Source: G963720475 sp963720475
GTDB lineage: Bacteria; Actinomycetota; Thermoleophilia; Solirubrobacterales; Thermoleophilaceae
Assembly: GCA_963720475.1 (NCBI GenBank)
Contig: OY970394.1
Coordinates: 620,001 to 684,000 of the forward strand
Direction of reading: 5' to 3'
Length of the DNA stretch: 64,000 bases
Shown here: positions 57,612-64,000 of the stretch, one piece after another
Layout: each line of letters starts with the position of its first letter
Position numbering within the stretch: position 1 is the stretch's first letter
Notes under the pieces: generated by a model
Databases searched by the model: none
Told to the model about the DNA's origin: nothing
What the model saw: the letters and a program-made list of their open reading frames with translations, nothing else
Made by a program: the position numbers and the translations under genes

Positions 57612-58952
57612 CTAGCCGCGCAGCTCGAGCGTGCCGCCGCGGAGCGTCTTGCCGTTTGGCTCCCTGGTCGAGATCTCGACCGCCACGGTGAGGGAGTTTT
57701 CGTCGGTGTCTCCGACGGCCTGCCTGCCGCGGTCGTTGAGCGTGACCTTGACCTTGGCCGTCTTGCCAGCAGCGATGCTGTAGGACTCCTTGCCCAGCAA
57801 CTCGCCGTTGCTCTTGAGCCTGACGGTGCCCTTGCAACCGCCGGTCTCCTCCTCCGAGCAGGTGACGCGCGGGCTGACGCCGCCGCTTTCGCCGCTCACC
57901 TTCGCGGACTCGGACACGAGCTCGGCGCCCGAGCGCTCGCAGTCCTCCGAGACCCCGTCCCTCGCGTCCGCGAGTGCCTGGTCGGCGTCGCCGGCGTCGC
58001 ACTCGAGGCGGTCCTTGGCCTTGTTGAAGGAGGTGCGCAGGACGTCGTTGTCGTCGCCGCCGTGGAGGGTGTTGCGGCCGGCATCCCCAAACAGCTGGTC
58101 GAGGCCCTCCTCGCCGAACAGCTTGTCGCCGCCGGGGCCGCCGCGGATCTGGTCGTCCCCGGGGCCGCCGTTGAGTCGGTTGGCGGTGGTGTCGCCGACT
58201 ATGAAGTCGTGGCCGCGGCCGGTGATGACGTTCTCGGTCTGGACGTTGTCCTGCTCCCCGAGGGCGGTGTCGCCGTCGTTCGCCAGACGGTCGAGCGTCA
58301 CGCGCAGGTTGTCGCCGTTCCCGCGTCCCTCGTAGTGGGCGGTGTCGTTGCCCGGGCCGCCGACAAGCGTGTCGTTGCCGCTGGGATCGGCATCGAAGTT
58401 GTTGCTGAAGGCGTCAATAATGCTGCCGTCCCCCAGGTGGTCGTCGCCGCCGCCGCCGTCGAGGATGTCGTTGCCGCCCGCCGTACCTGTGTCGGCGCCG
58501 CCCCAGATGTACTCGGAGCCGGAGCCGCCGAGGATCGTGTCGTTGCCGGCCTGCCCGTTGTGACCGTAGGTGCCGCCGAAGAAGTCCTGCCGCTGGGTGC
58601 CGAAGGTGGTGTTGTTGATGAAGACGTCGTCGCCCGCGGCGAGGAACGAGTCGATGTAGTGGATGCGCCGCTGGTTCGCGCCCGTCGGGTCGAGCGGACA
58701 CTGGGCAGCGTTGGGGCCGTTCTGCGTGCATGGGAAGACTGCATTGATCGTCGTATTGCCTTCCGCGATGTTGAAGAAGGCGCCGTCGAACGACACGGTG
58801 AGGTGGTTGGCAGTGTTGTCGCCCGCGATCGTGAGCGTGCCGCCAAACACCTGTGCCACGCTGGCTGCGTTCGCGGCCTGGGGAGCGGCCGCCAGCGCGG
58901 CCAGCGCGATCGTGCAGCCGAGCGTGATACGCGCCTTGCGTCCCAGAGTCAT
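57612..58952 (-). CDS. Secreted protein with RTX-like Ca-binding repeats
   Basis: 446 aa. Signal peptide about 1-30 (TLGCTIALAALAAAPQAANA). The first half after it is beta-rich with a disulfide (CTQNGPNAAQC); residues about 145-310 hold many GGxGxDxLx-type repeats (NDTILGGSGSEYIWGG, NDILDGGGGDDHLGD, GDDQIRGGPGGDKLFG and others) forming a Ca-binding beta-roll. A C-terminal Ig-like domain ends the protein (VKVTLNDRGRQAVG). GGGGAGGG before the ATG. Relationship to the RTX-like protein at 2475 is by repeat only. Confidence 0.78.
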   Translation of the reverse strand: MTLGRKARITLGCTIALAALAAAPQAANAASVAQVFGGTLTIAGDNTANHLTVSFDGAFFNIAEGNTTINAVFPCTQNGPNAAQCPLDPTGANQRRIHYIDSFLAAGDDVFINNTTFGTQRQDFFGGTYGHNGQAGNDTILGGSGSEYIWGGADTGTAGGNDILDGGGGDDHLGDGSIIDAFSNNFDADPSGNDTLVGGPGNDTAHYEGRGNGDNLRVTLDRLANDGDTALGEQDNVQTENVITGRGHDFIVGDTTANRLNGGPGDDQIRGGPGGDKLFGEEGLDQLFGDAGRNTLHGGDDNDVLRTSFNKAKDRLECDAGDADQALADARDGVSEDCERSGAELVSESAKVSGESGGVSPRVTCSEEETGGCKGTVRLKSNGELLGKESYSIAAGKTAKVKVTLNDRGRQAVGDTDENSLTVAVEISTREPNGKTLRGGTLELRG

Positions 58953-59063
58953 CTGAACCCTCCCCGTAGCGGATCGATGAAACCTTCCTATCACGGCCGA
59001 CGGGGTGATCGCAACCCCTTGACAGGGGGCTTGTCAGCCGCGCCCCGATAGCTTGCGCCGGCG

Positions 59064-59735
59064 ATGGCGATCGCGATCGAGCTCGACTCGCTCGAGCGGC
59101 GCTTCGGCGAGCGCCCGGCGCTCGCCGGGGTGTCGCTGTCCGTCGAGGAAGGTCAGACGCTGGTCGTCTTCGGCCCCAACGGCGCCGGCAAGACGACGCT
59201 TCTGCGTGTGCTCGCCACCCTGCTCCGCCCGCACGCCGGCGAGGCGCGCGTGCTCGGCGCCGAGCTGCCGAAGGAGGCGTGGCGCGTTCGCAGCTCGGCC
59301 GGCTACCTCGGGCACGAGCCGCTCCTCTACCGCGACCTGAGCGCGCGCGAGAACCTCCGCTTCCACGCTCGCCTCCACCGGGTCGGTGCCGCCCGCGTCG
59401 ACGAGGTGCTCGACGCCGTCGGGCTCTCCGCACGCTCAGACGATCCGGTGCGCGAGCTCTCACGCGGGATGGTCCAGCGTGCGGCCGCGGCCCGAGCGGT
59501 GCTCCACGATCCGGCCCTGCTGCTGCTCGACGAGCCGCTCGCCGGCCTCGATCCGGCGGCAGCAGCTGCGCTCGAGCCCCTGATCGGCACCTCGTCGGGC
59601 CGCACGCGCGTGGTCGTCACCCACGACGTCGAGACCGGCCTGCGCGAGGCCGACGTCGCGCTCGGTCTGCGCGCGGGGCGCCAGCGCTTCGCGGGCAAGG
59701 CGACGCGTGAGCAGGTCGAGGAGCTGTACGGCTGA
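59064..59735 (+). CDS. ccmA: Heme exporter ATP-binding protein CcmA
   Basis: 223 aa, size of CcmA. Walker A GPNGAGKTT, signature LSRGMVQRAAAARA and LLLLDEPLAGLDPAA. Drives the CcmABCD complex that delivers haem to CcmE for cytochrome c maturation. ATG 59064 follows a TAGCTT box by 9 bp. First of a seven-gene rightward operon with very short or overlapping junctions. Confidence 0.9.
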   Translation: MAIAIELDSLERRFGERPALAGVSLSVEEGQTLVVFGPNGAGKTTLLRVLATLLRPHAGEARVLGAELPKEAWRVRSSAGYLGHEPLLYRDLSARENLRFHARLHRVGAARVDEVLDAVGLSARSDDPVRELSRGMVQRAAAARAVLHDPALLLLDEPLAGLDPAAAAALEPLIGTSSGRTRVVVTHDVETGLREADVALGLRAGRQRFAGKATREQVEELYG

Positions 59736-60409
59736 TGTTCCGCGACGCCTGGACGATCCTCCGCAAGGACCTGCTGATCGAGCTGCGCGTGCGCGAGTCG
59801 GTGCCCGCGATGGCGCTCTTCTCGGTGACCGTCTTCGTCCTGTTCCACTTCGGCCTCGGGCGCGACTCGCTCGACGGCGACCTCGCCTCCGGGGTGATCT
59901 GGGTGACGCTGCTGCTCGCGTCGGTGATCGCGGTCGGGAGGCTTTTCGCGATCGAACGCGACCAGGGCGGTCTCGAGGGGATCCTGCTCGCGCCGATCGA
60001 CCGCACCGCGGTCTGGATCGCGAAGGCGGCCGCGCTGCTGCTCTACCTCGTCGTGCTCGAGCTCGTCGCGCTGCCCGCCTTCTCGCTCCTGCTGCTCGGA
60101 CCCGACCTGCTCGACGCGATGCCCGAGCTGCTCGCGATCATCGTCCTCGCCGACATCGGGATCGCGGCGGTCGGCGCCCTCGTCGCCGGGCTGGCCGCCG
60201 AGACGCGCGCGCGTGAGCTGATCGTCCCGCTGCTGCTGCTGCCGCTGCTCGTGCCGGTAGTGATCGCGGCCGCATCCGCCTCCGAACCGCTGCTGGGCGC
60301 GAACGCCCAAGCGGAGGACCTCGGCAAGTGGCTGGGACTACTCGCTCTCTACGATATGACGTTCGTGCTGATCTCGATCGCGGTCTTCGACTACCTGCTG
60401 GAGGATTAG
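59735..60409 (+). CDS. ccmB: Heme exporter membrane protein CcmB
   Basis: 224 aa, six membrane segments, family start WTILRKDLLIELRVRE and VTVFVLFHFGLG. Membrane partner of CcmA. ATG overlaps the ccmA stop by one base (TGATG). Confidence 0.9.
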   Translation: MFRDAWTILRKDLLIELRVRESVPAMALFSVTVFVLFHFGLGRDSLDGDLASGVIWVTLLLASVIAVGRLFAIERDQGGLEGILLAPIDRTAVWIAKAAALLLYLVVLELVALPAFSLLLLGPDLLDAMPELLAIIVLADIGIAAVGALVAGLAAETRARELIVPLLLLPLLVPVVIAAASASEPLLGANAQAEDLGKWLGLLALYDMTFVLISIAVFDYLLED

Positions 60410-60410
60410 G

Positions 60411-61175
60411 GTGGCTCCGCTCTTCGGACGGGGGCTGCGCACGCTCGCGATCGTTACCGCCGTCGCCCTCGCGGCCGCGCTCGCGCTGGTCTTCTTCTAC
60501 GCCCCGATCGACGCCGACCAGGGCTTCGTCCAGAAGATCTTCTACATCCACGTGCCGATGGCGATCGTCGCGCTCGGCGGCTGGGTCGCCGGCGGTGTGA
60601 TGGCGATCAAGTACCTGCGCACGCGCGACCGGGCGTGGGACGCACGCGCCTACGTCGCCATCCACCTGTCCCTGATCCTCGGCCTCGGCGTCCTCGCCAC
60701 GGGGATGATCTGGGCGAAGGCGTCGTGGGGCCACTGGTGGGTCTGGGACGAGCCGGTGCTCGTGTCGTTCCTGATCGTCTTCCTTCTCTACTGCACCTAT
60801 CAGCCGCTGCGCTTCTCGATCGAGGACCCCGAGCGCCAGGCCCGCTACGCGTCGGTGTTCGCGATCGCCGCGGGCGCATTCGTGCCGCTCAACTTCATCG
60901 CCGTGCGGATGGCCGAGCAGTTCACGCACCCGCGCGTGCTGTCGAAGACGGGTGGCGAGCTGCCTGGCGACATGCGGCTGACCTTCATCGTCGCCCTGAT
61001 CGCGATGGCGCTCCTGTTCACGACCCTGTGGAAGCTCGAGCTGACCTCGAAGAACGCGCGCGACCAGCTTCGCCGGCTCAAGCGCGGCCTCGAGCTCGAG
61101 GCGGAGCAGTCCGGCGACGCTGCCCCGCCGGACGAGCGCGCCGTGGCGCCCGCGCCCGCGGCGGGCGGGAGCTGA
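60411..61175 (+). CDS. ccmC: Cytochrome c biogenesis protein CcmC/CcsA type
   Basis: 254 aa, six membrane segments. The haem-handling tryptophan-rich motif WGHWWVWDEP is present, with conserved His in FYIHVPMA and NFIAVR. CcmC type in size and order. Acidic Pro/Ala tail (about 225-254). GTG start 1 bp after ccmB. No CcmE, CcmF or CcmH is in the window. Confidence 0.9.
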   Translation: MAPLFGRGLRTLAIVTAVALAAALALVFFYAPIDADQGFVQKIFYIHVPMAIVALGGWVAGGVMAIKYLRTRDRAWDARAYVAIHLSLILGLGVLATGMIWAKASWGHWWVWDEPVLVSFLIVFLLYCTYQPLRFSIEDPERQARYASVFAIAAGAFVPLNFIAVRMAEQFTHPRVLSKTGGELPGDMRLTFIVALIAMALLFTTLWKLELTSKNARDQLRRLKRGLELEAEQSGDAAPPDERAVAPAPAAGGS

Positions 61176-61179
61176 TCGG

Positions 61180-61353
61180 GTGCCTGCGCTGCCGCTCGAC
61201 GAGGCGGGCAAGTACGTCGCCGGCGCCTACGCCGTGTTCGTCGTCCTGATCGTGGTCTACGTCGCTGTGATCGGCGCGCGCGTGGCGCGCCTCGAGCGCG
61301 AGCTGCGTACGCTCGGCGAGCTGATGGCAAAACGCAGCGGGGAGAAATCGTGA
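61180..61353 (+). CDS. ccmD: CcmD-like small membrane protein
   Basis: 57 aa. GTG at 61180, stop at 61351-61353. N-terminal acidic LPLDEAGKYVAGAYAVFVV, one membrane helix (about 14-33), then a basic cytosolic helix ARLERELRTLGELMAKR. Gene order and topology match CcmD, the small subunit that joins CcmC to CcmAB and CcmE. Short enough to be missed by gene callers. Overlaps hemA in a GTGA junction. Confidence 0.75.
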   Translation: MPALPLDEAGKYVAGAYAVFVVLIVVYVAVIGARVARLERELRTLGELMAKRSGEKS

Positions 61354-62723
61354 ACGGCCTGCTCGCGCTCGGCGCGTCGCACAAGACAGCCGACCTCGCG
61401 CTGCGCGAGCGCCTGGCGCTGCCCGAGGGCCGAGCCGCGCGCGTGCTCGCCGAGCTGACCGAGCACGAGGAGATCCGCGAGGCCGTCGCGATCTCCACCT
61501 GCAACCGCACCGAGCTCTACCTCTTCGCCGCCGACGAGGTGGAGGCCGAGAACCTCGCCCTCGGCGCGCTCTCGCGCCAGGCGGGCGTCCCGCCGACGGA
61601 GCTCCTCGGACGCCTCTACGCACTGCGCGCGGGCGACGCCGTTCGCCACCTGCTCGGGGTCGCCGCAGGCCTCGACTCGATGATCGTCGGCGAGGCCGAG
61701 GTGCAGGGCCAGGTCAAGCGCGCGTACGAGCTGGCGCTCGTCGAGGGCGCGACCGGCCCGGTCACGAACCGCCTCTTCCGCGACGCGATTGTCGCCGGCA
61801 AGCGAGTCCGCACCGAGACGGCGGTCGGCCGCTCGCGCGTGTCGGTCTCGACAGTGGCCGTCGAGCTGGCGGCGAACCTGCTCGGCGACCTCGCGAAGCG
61901 CCGTGTGCTCGTCATCGGCGCGGGCGAGAACGGCTACCTCACCGCCGAGGCACTCCACCGCAGCGGTGTCCACACGGTCTTCGTCGCGAACCGCCACTAC
62001 GACCGCGCCATCGGGCTCGCGCAGCAGTTCGACGGCTCAGCCGTGCGCTTCGACGACCTCCCGGGCGAGCTCGCGAGCACGGACATCGTCGTCAGCTGCA
62101 CCGCCTCGCCGCACCAGATCATCGGTCGCGACGAGCTCGCGATGGTCGTCCAGCAGCGGGCGGGCCGGCCGCTGCTGATGATCGACATCGCAGTGCCGCG
62201 CGACATCGATCCCGCGGTCCGCGACCTGTCGGGGATCTCGCTCTACGACATGGACGACCTCCAGCGCGAGGTGGCGCGCAATCTCGAGGTGCGCGAGGCC
62301 GAGACGTTCAAGGGGCGGCGGATCGTCGAGGACGAGGCGGAGCGCTTCGAGCGCTGGTTCGCGAGCCTGGACGTGGTACCGACCATCTCGGCGCTGCGCG
62401 AGCGTGCCGACGACATCGTCGAGCTGGTGCTACGCGAGAACGAGGCACGCTGGGAGTCGCTCTCGGAGCCCGATCGCGAGCGGCTCACCCAGATGGCGCG
62501 AACGATCGTGTCGCGGTTCCTGCACGAGCCCACGCTGCGGTTGAAGCGCGCCGCCGACGACGAGTCCGCCTACCGCTATGTGCAGGCCCTGCGCGAACTG
62601 TTCGGGCTCGACGGCGCCGGCCTGCTGGCGAACAACCCGGCGGCGATCGACCTCGATGCCGAGGCTAAGGGCGCCGACGTGACCTCGCTCGACTCGCACC
62701 GGCGCAAGCCGACGGGCTCCTAG
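61350..62723 (+). CDS. hemA: Glutamyl-tRNA reductase
   Basis: 457 aa. Catalytic Cys51 in ISTCNRTELY, GEAEVQGQVK, NAD(P)H domain VLVIGAGENG and C-terminal dimerisation helices. First committed step of haem, sirohaem and cobalamin synthesis from glutamyl-tRNA. Start GTG in the ccmD stop; HemA is usually under haem feedback control. Gly-Asn-Gly at MNGLLALGASHKTAD is the family N-terminus. Confidence 0.97.
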   Translation: MNGLLALGASHKTADLALRERLALPEGRAARVLAELTEHEEIREAVAISTCNRTELYLFAADEVEAENLALGALSRQAGVPPTELLGRLYALRAGDAVRHLLGVAAGLDSMIVGEAEVQGQVKRAYELALVEGATGPVTNRLFRDAIVAGKRVRTETAVGRSRVSVSTVAVELAANLLGDLAKRRVLVIGAGENGYLTAEALHRSGVHTVFVANRHYDRAIGLAQQFDGSAVRFDDLPGELASTDIVVSCTASPHQIIGRDELAMVVQQRAGRPLLMIDIAVPRDIDPAVRDLSGISLYDMDDLQREVARNLEVREAETFKGRRIVEDEAERFERWFASLDVVPTISALRERADDIVELVLRENEARWESLSEPDRERLTQMARTIVSRFLHEPTLRLKRAADDESAYRYVQALRELFGLDGAGLLANNPAAIDLDAEAKGADVTSLDSHRRKPTGS

Positions 62724-62745
62724 CGCGTCCGCGGAGCGCGGCGCG

Positions 62746-63639
62746 ATGGCAACCCTGAGGCTGGCGACGCGCGGCAGCGCGCTGGCGCTCGCACAGGCCG
62801 AGCTCGCCGCGGGGCTGCTGCGAGGCGCTGCCGACGGCGATCTTGAGGTCGAGCTCATCCCCGTCGAGACGGGCGGCGAGCCCGGCGACAAGGCCCGCTT
62901 CGTCAAAGGCCTCGAGCAGGCGCTCCTCGACGGCGAGGCGGACTTGGCCGTCCACTCGGCGAAGGACGTGCCGGGTGAGCTGGCCGACGGACTCGCGATC
63001 GTCGGGGTGCCCGAGCGCGCCGACGCCCGCGACGTGCTCTGCGGGGCGGCGTCGCTCGACGACCTGGCCGAGGGCGCGACGGTCGGCACCTCGAGCCTTC
63101 GGCGCCGCGCCCAGCTGCTCGCCGTGCGGCCTGACCTCGCGGTGTCGGACCTTCGCGGGAACGTCGACACGCGCCTCGGACGACTCGCCGATGGCGATTT
63201 CGACGCGGTCGTGCTCGCAGCGGCAGGCCTCTTCCGGCTGGACCGCGCCGGCGAGGGCGCGCCCATTCCCACCGACGCGATGGTCCCCGCGCCCGGCCAG
63301 GGCTGCCTCGCGCTCGAAGCGCGCGCAGGCGACGAGGGGTTCGCCCGCCTCGCCGAACGGGTGACCGACGCGAACTCGCTGGCCCGCCTGACGGCCGAGC
63401 GCGCGCTCGTCACCACCCTCGGCGCGACCTGCCACACGCCGATCGGCGCATACGCCGCGATCGAAGCCGACGGGCGCCTCTCGCTGTCGGCGTTCGTCGG
63501 ACTCCCCGACGGCTCTACCTGGATCCGCGACTCGATCGAGGGCGACCTCGCCGAGCCGGCCGCCCTGGGCAACGCCGTTGGAGAGCGGCTCGTTGCCGCC
63601 GGGGCGGCCGACGTGCTCGCCGAGGCGGAGCGCTTGTAG
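62746..63639 (+). CDS. hemC: Hydroxymethylbilane synthase (porphobilinogen deaminase)
   Basis: 297 aa. LATRGSALALAQAE start, DLAVHSAKDVPGE, and Cys229 in GATCHTPIGAYA, the site of the dipyrromethane cofactor. Polymerises four porphobilinogens. 22 bp after hemA. Its stop TAG is part of the TAGCGT box that precedes the next gene. Confidence 0.96.
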   Translation: MATLRLATRGSALALAQAELAAGLLRGAADGDLEVELIPVETGGEPGDKARFVKGLEQALLDGEADLAVHSAKDVPGELADGLAIVGVPERADARDVLCGAASLDDLAEGATVGTSSLRRRAQLLAVRPDLAVSDLRGNVDTRLGRLADGDFDAVVLAAAGLFRLDRAGEGAPIPTDAMVPAPGQGCLALEARAGDEGFARLAERVTDANSLARLTAERALVTTLGATCHTPIGAYAAIEADGRLSLSAFVGLPDGSTWIRDSIEGDLAEPAALGNAVGERLVAAGAADVLAEAERL

Positions 63640-63642
63640 CGT
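63637..63642 (+). promoter_or_regulatory. TAGCGT box before the SUMT gene
   Basis: TAGCGT includes the hemC stop and lies 6 bp before the ATG at 63649; could be an internal leaderless promoter. Confidence 0.3.
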
Positions 63643-63648
63643 CTGCGC

Positions 63649-64000
63649 ATGCCGGGGACCGTCTATCTCGTCGGAGCCGGGCCGGGCGATCCCGGCCTGA
63701 TGACTCGCCGCTCGCTCGAGCTGATCGCAGCTGCCGACGCGATCGTCCACGACCGGCTGATCCCCGAGGGGGCTCTCGACGGCGCCCGCGCCGACGCCGA
63801 GCGCCACTACGCCGGCAAGGCGCCGGGCGACGTTGCGATGTCTCAGGACGAGATCAATGCGTTGCTGGTCGAGCTCGCGAGCCGCCACGAAACCGTCGTC
63901 CGCCTCAAGGGCGGCGACCCGTTCGTGTTCGGCCGCGGCGGCGAGGAGGCCGAGGCGCTCGTGGGTGCCGGCGTTCCGTTCGAGGTCGTGCCCGGCGTCA
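63649..64000 (+). CDS. cobA: Uroporphyrinogen-III C-methyltransferase, 3' end outside window
   Basis: 117 codons are visible. YLVGAGPGDPGLMTRR (SAM-binding loop), VHDRLIPEGAL, LKGGDPFVFGRGGEE and VPFEVVPGV are diagnostic of SUMT. In many actinobacteria this gene continues into a uroporphyrinogen-III synthase (HemD) domain; that part cannot be seen. Makes precorrin-2 for the siroheme dehydrogenase at 55905 and for cobalamin. Confidence 0.93.
   Translation, partial: MPGTVYLVGAGPGDPGLMTRRSLELIAAADAIVHDRLIPEGALDGARADAERHYAGKAPGDVAMSQDEINALLVELASRHETVVRLKGGDPFVFGRGGEEAEALVGAGVPFEVVPGV

Overview
The window is about 70% G+C, almost fully coding on both strands, with GTG/TTG starts, 4-bp GTGA/ATGA overlaps and many genes that begin a few bases after a TAnnnT hexamer (probable leaderless mRNAs). 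Gene content (DUF2342 zincin, PAC2 protein, seven-iron ferredoxin, type-2 IleS, CIRCE-controlled groESL, CcmABC next to hemA, RTX-like secreted proteins, CGDD lipoproteins) points to an actinobacterium, most likely of the Thermoleophilia/Solirubrobacterales branch. The lineage is an inference from gene content only. The DNA looks chromosomal: I see no insertion sequence, prophage, plasmid gene, CRISPR array, rRNA or tRNA.

Layout. 1-4.0 kb: two head-to-head paralogous alpha/beta hydrolases (left one cut by the window edge) and an RTX-like secreted protein. 4.0-6.6 kb: ridA divergent from a Crp/Fnr regulator, then pcm, a Nudix hydrolase and a frameshifted ASCH gene. 6.6-8.7 kb: CIRCE-groES-groEL-terminator. 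8.7-14.1 kb: GNAT, NAD(P)-binding epimerase, ferredoxin, HD protein, Mrp, a basic structural protein and a DUF2342 zincin. 14.1-19.5 kb: inositol-phosphatase-like gene divergent from a UvrD helicase-nuclease, PAC2 protein, cupredoxin. 19.5-26.8 kb: lipoprotein, SRPBCC, phosphotriesterase-like enzyme, secreted coiled-coil protein, split TauE/SafE, trehalose-phosphatase, membrane protein, polX, polyprenol mannose synthase. 26.8-34.7 kb: thioredoxin, PhoX-like protein, ileS behind a tetR, cupin plus secreted protein, marR, lipoprotein. 34.7-41.7 kb: fumC and, opposite, an acetolactate synthase/ALDH/hydrolase/lipoprotein run; SpoIID-like protein. 41.8-45.2 kb: drug-type ABC exporter and a methyltransferase. 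45.2-50.3 kb: a six-gene leftward run (M20 peptidase, ftsH, methylmalonyl-CoA epimerase, 76-aa protein, PAP2, ychF). 50.4-55.9 kb: rarA, GNAT, NHL-repeat protein, ALDH, ABM-like protein. 55.9-57.6 kb: siroheme dehydrogenase, moaC, mogA. 57.6-59.0 kb: second RTX-like protein. 59.1-64.0 kb: ccmABCD-hemA-hemC-cobA, cut by the right edge.

How they work together. The right end is a tetrapyrrole cluster: haem handling for cytochrome c assembly (CcmABCD), the first steps from glutamyl-tRNA to hydroxymethylbilane (HemA, HemC) and the branch to sirohaem/cobalamin (CobA, with a precorrin-2 dehydrogenase at 55.9 kb next to molybdenum cofactor genes).

The most unusual signal is promoter architecture. 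At least four divergent gene pairs (ridA/crp, IMPase/helicase, tauE/otsB, polX/dpm) have only 19-23 bp between start codons, and each gap holds a single TAnnnTA-like heptamer that reads as a -10 box on both strands, 7-10 bp from each start. Other points of note: a cysteine-rich, probably leaderless N-terminal extension on the sirohaem dehydrogenase, a moaC that seems to need a CTG start, a frameshifted ASCH gene, a split TauE transporter, an FtsH without the periplasmic domain, and a small family of CGDD-acidic lipoproteins.
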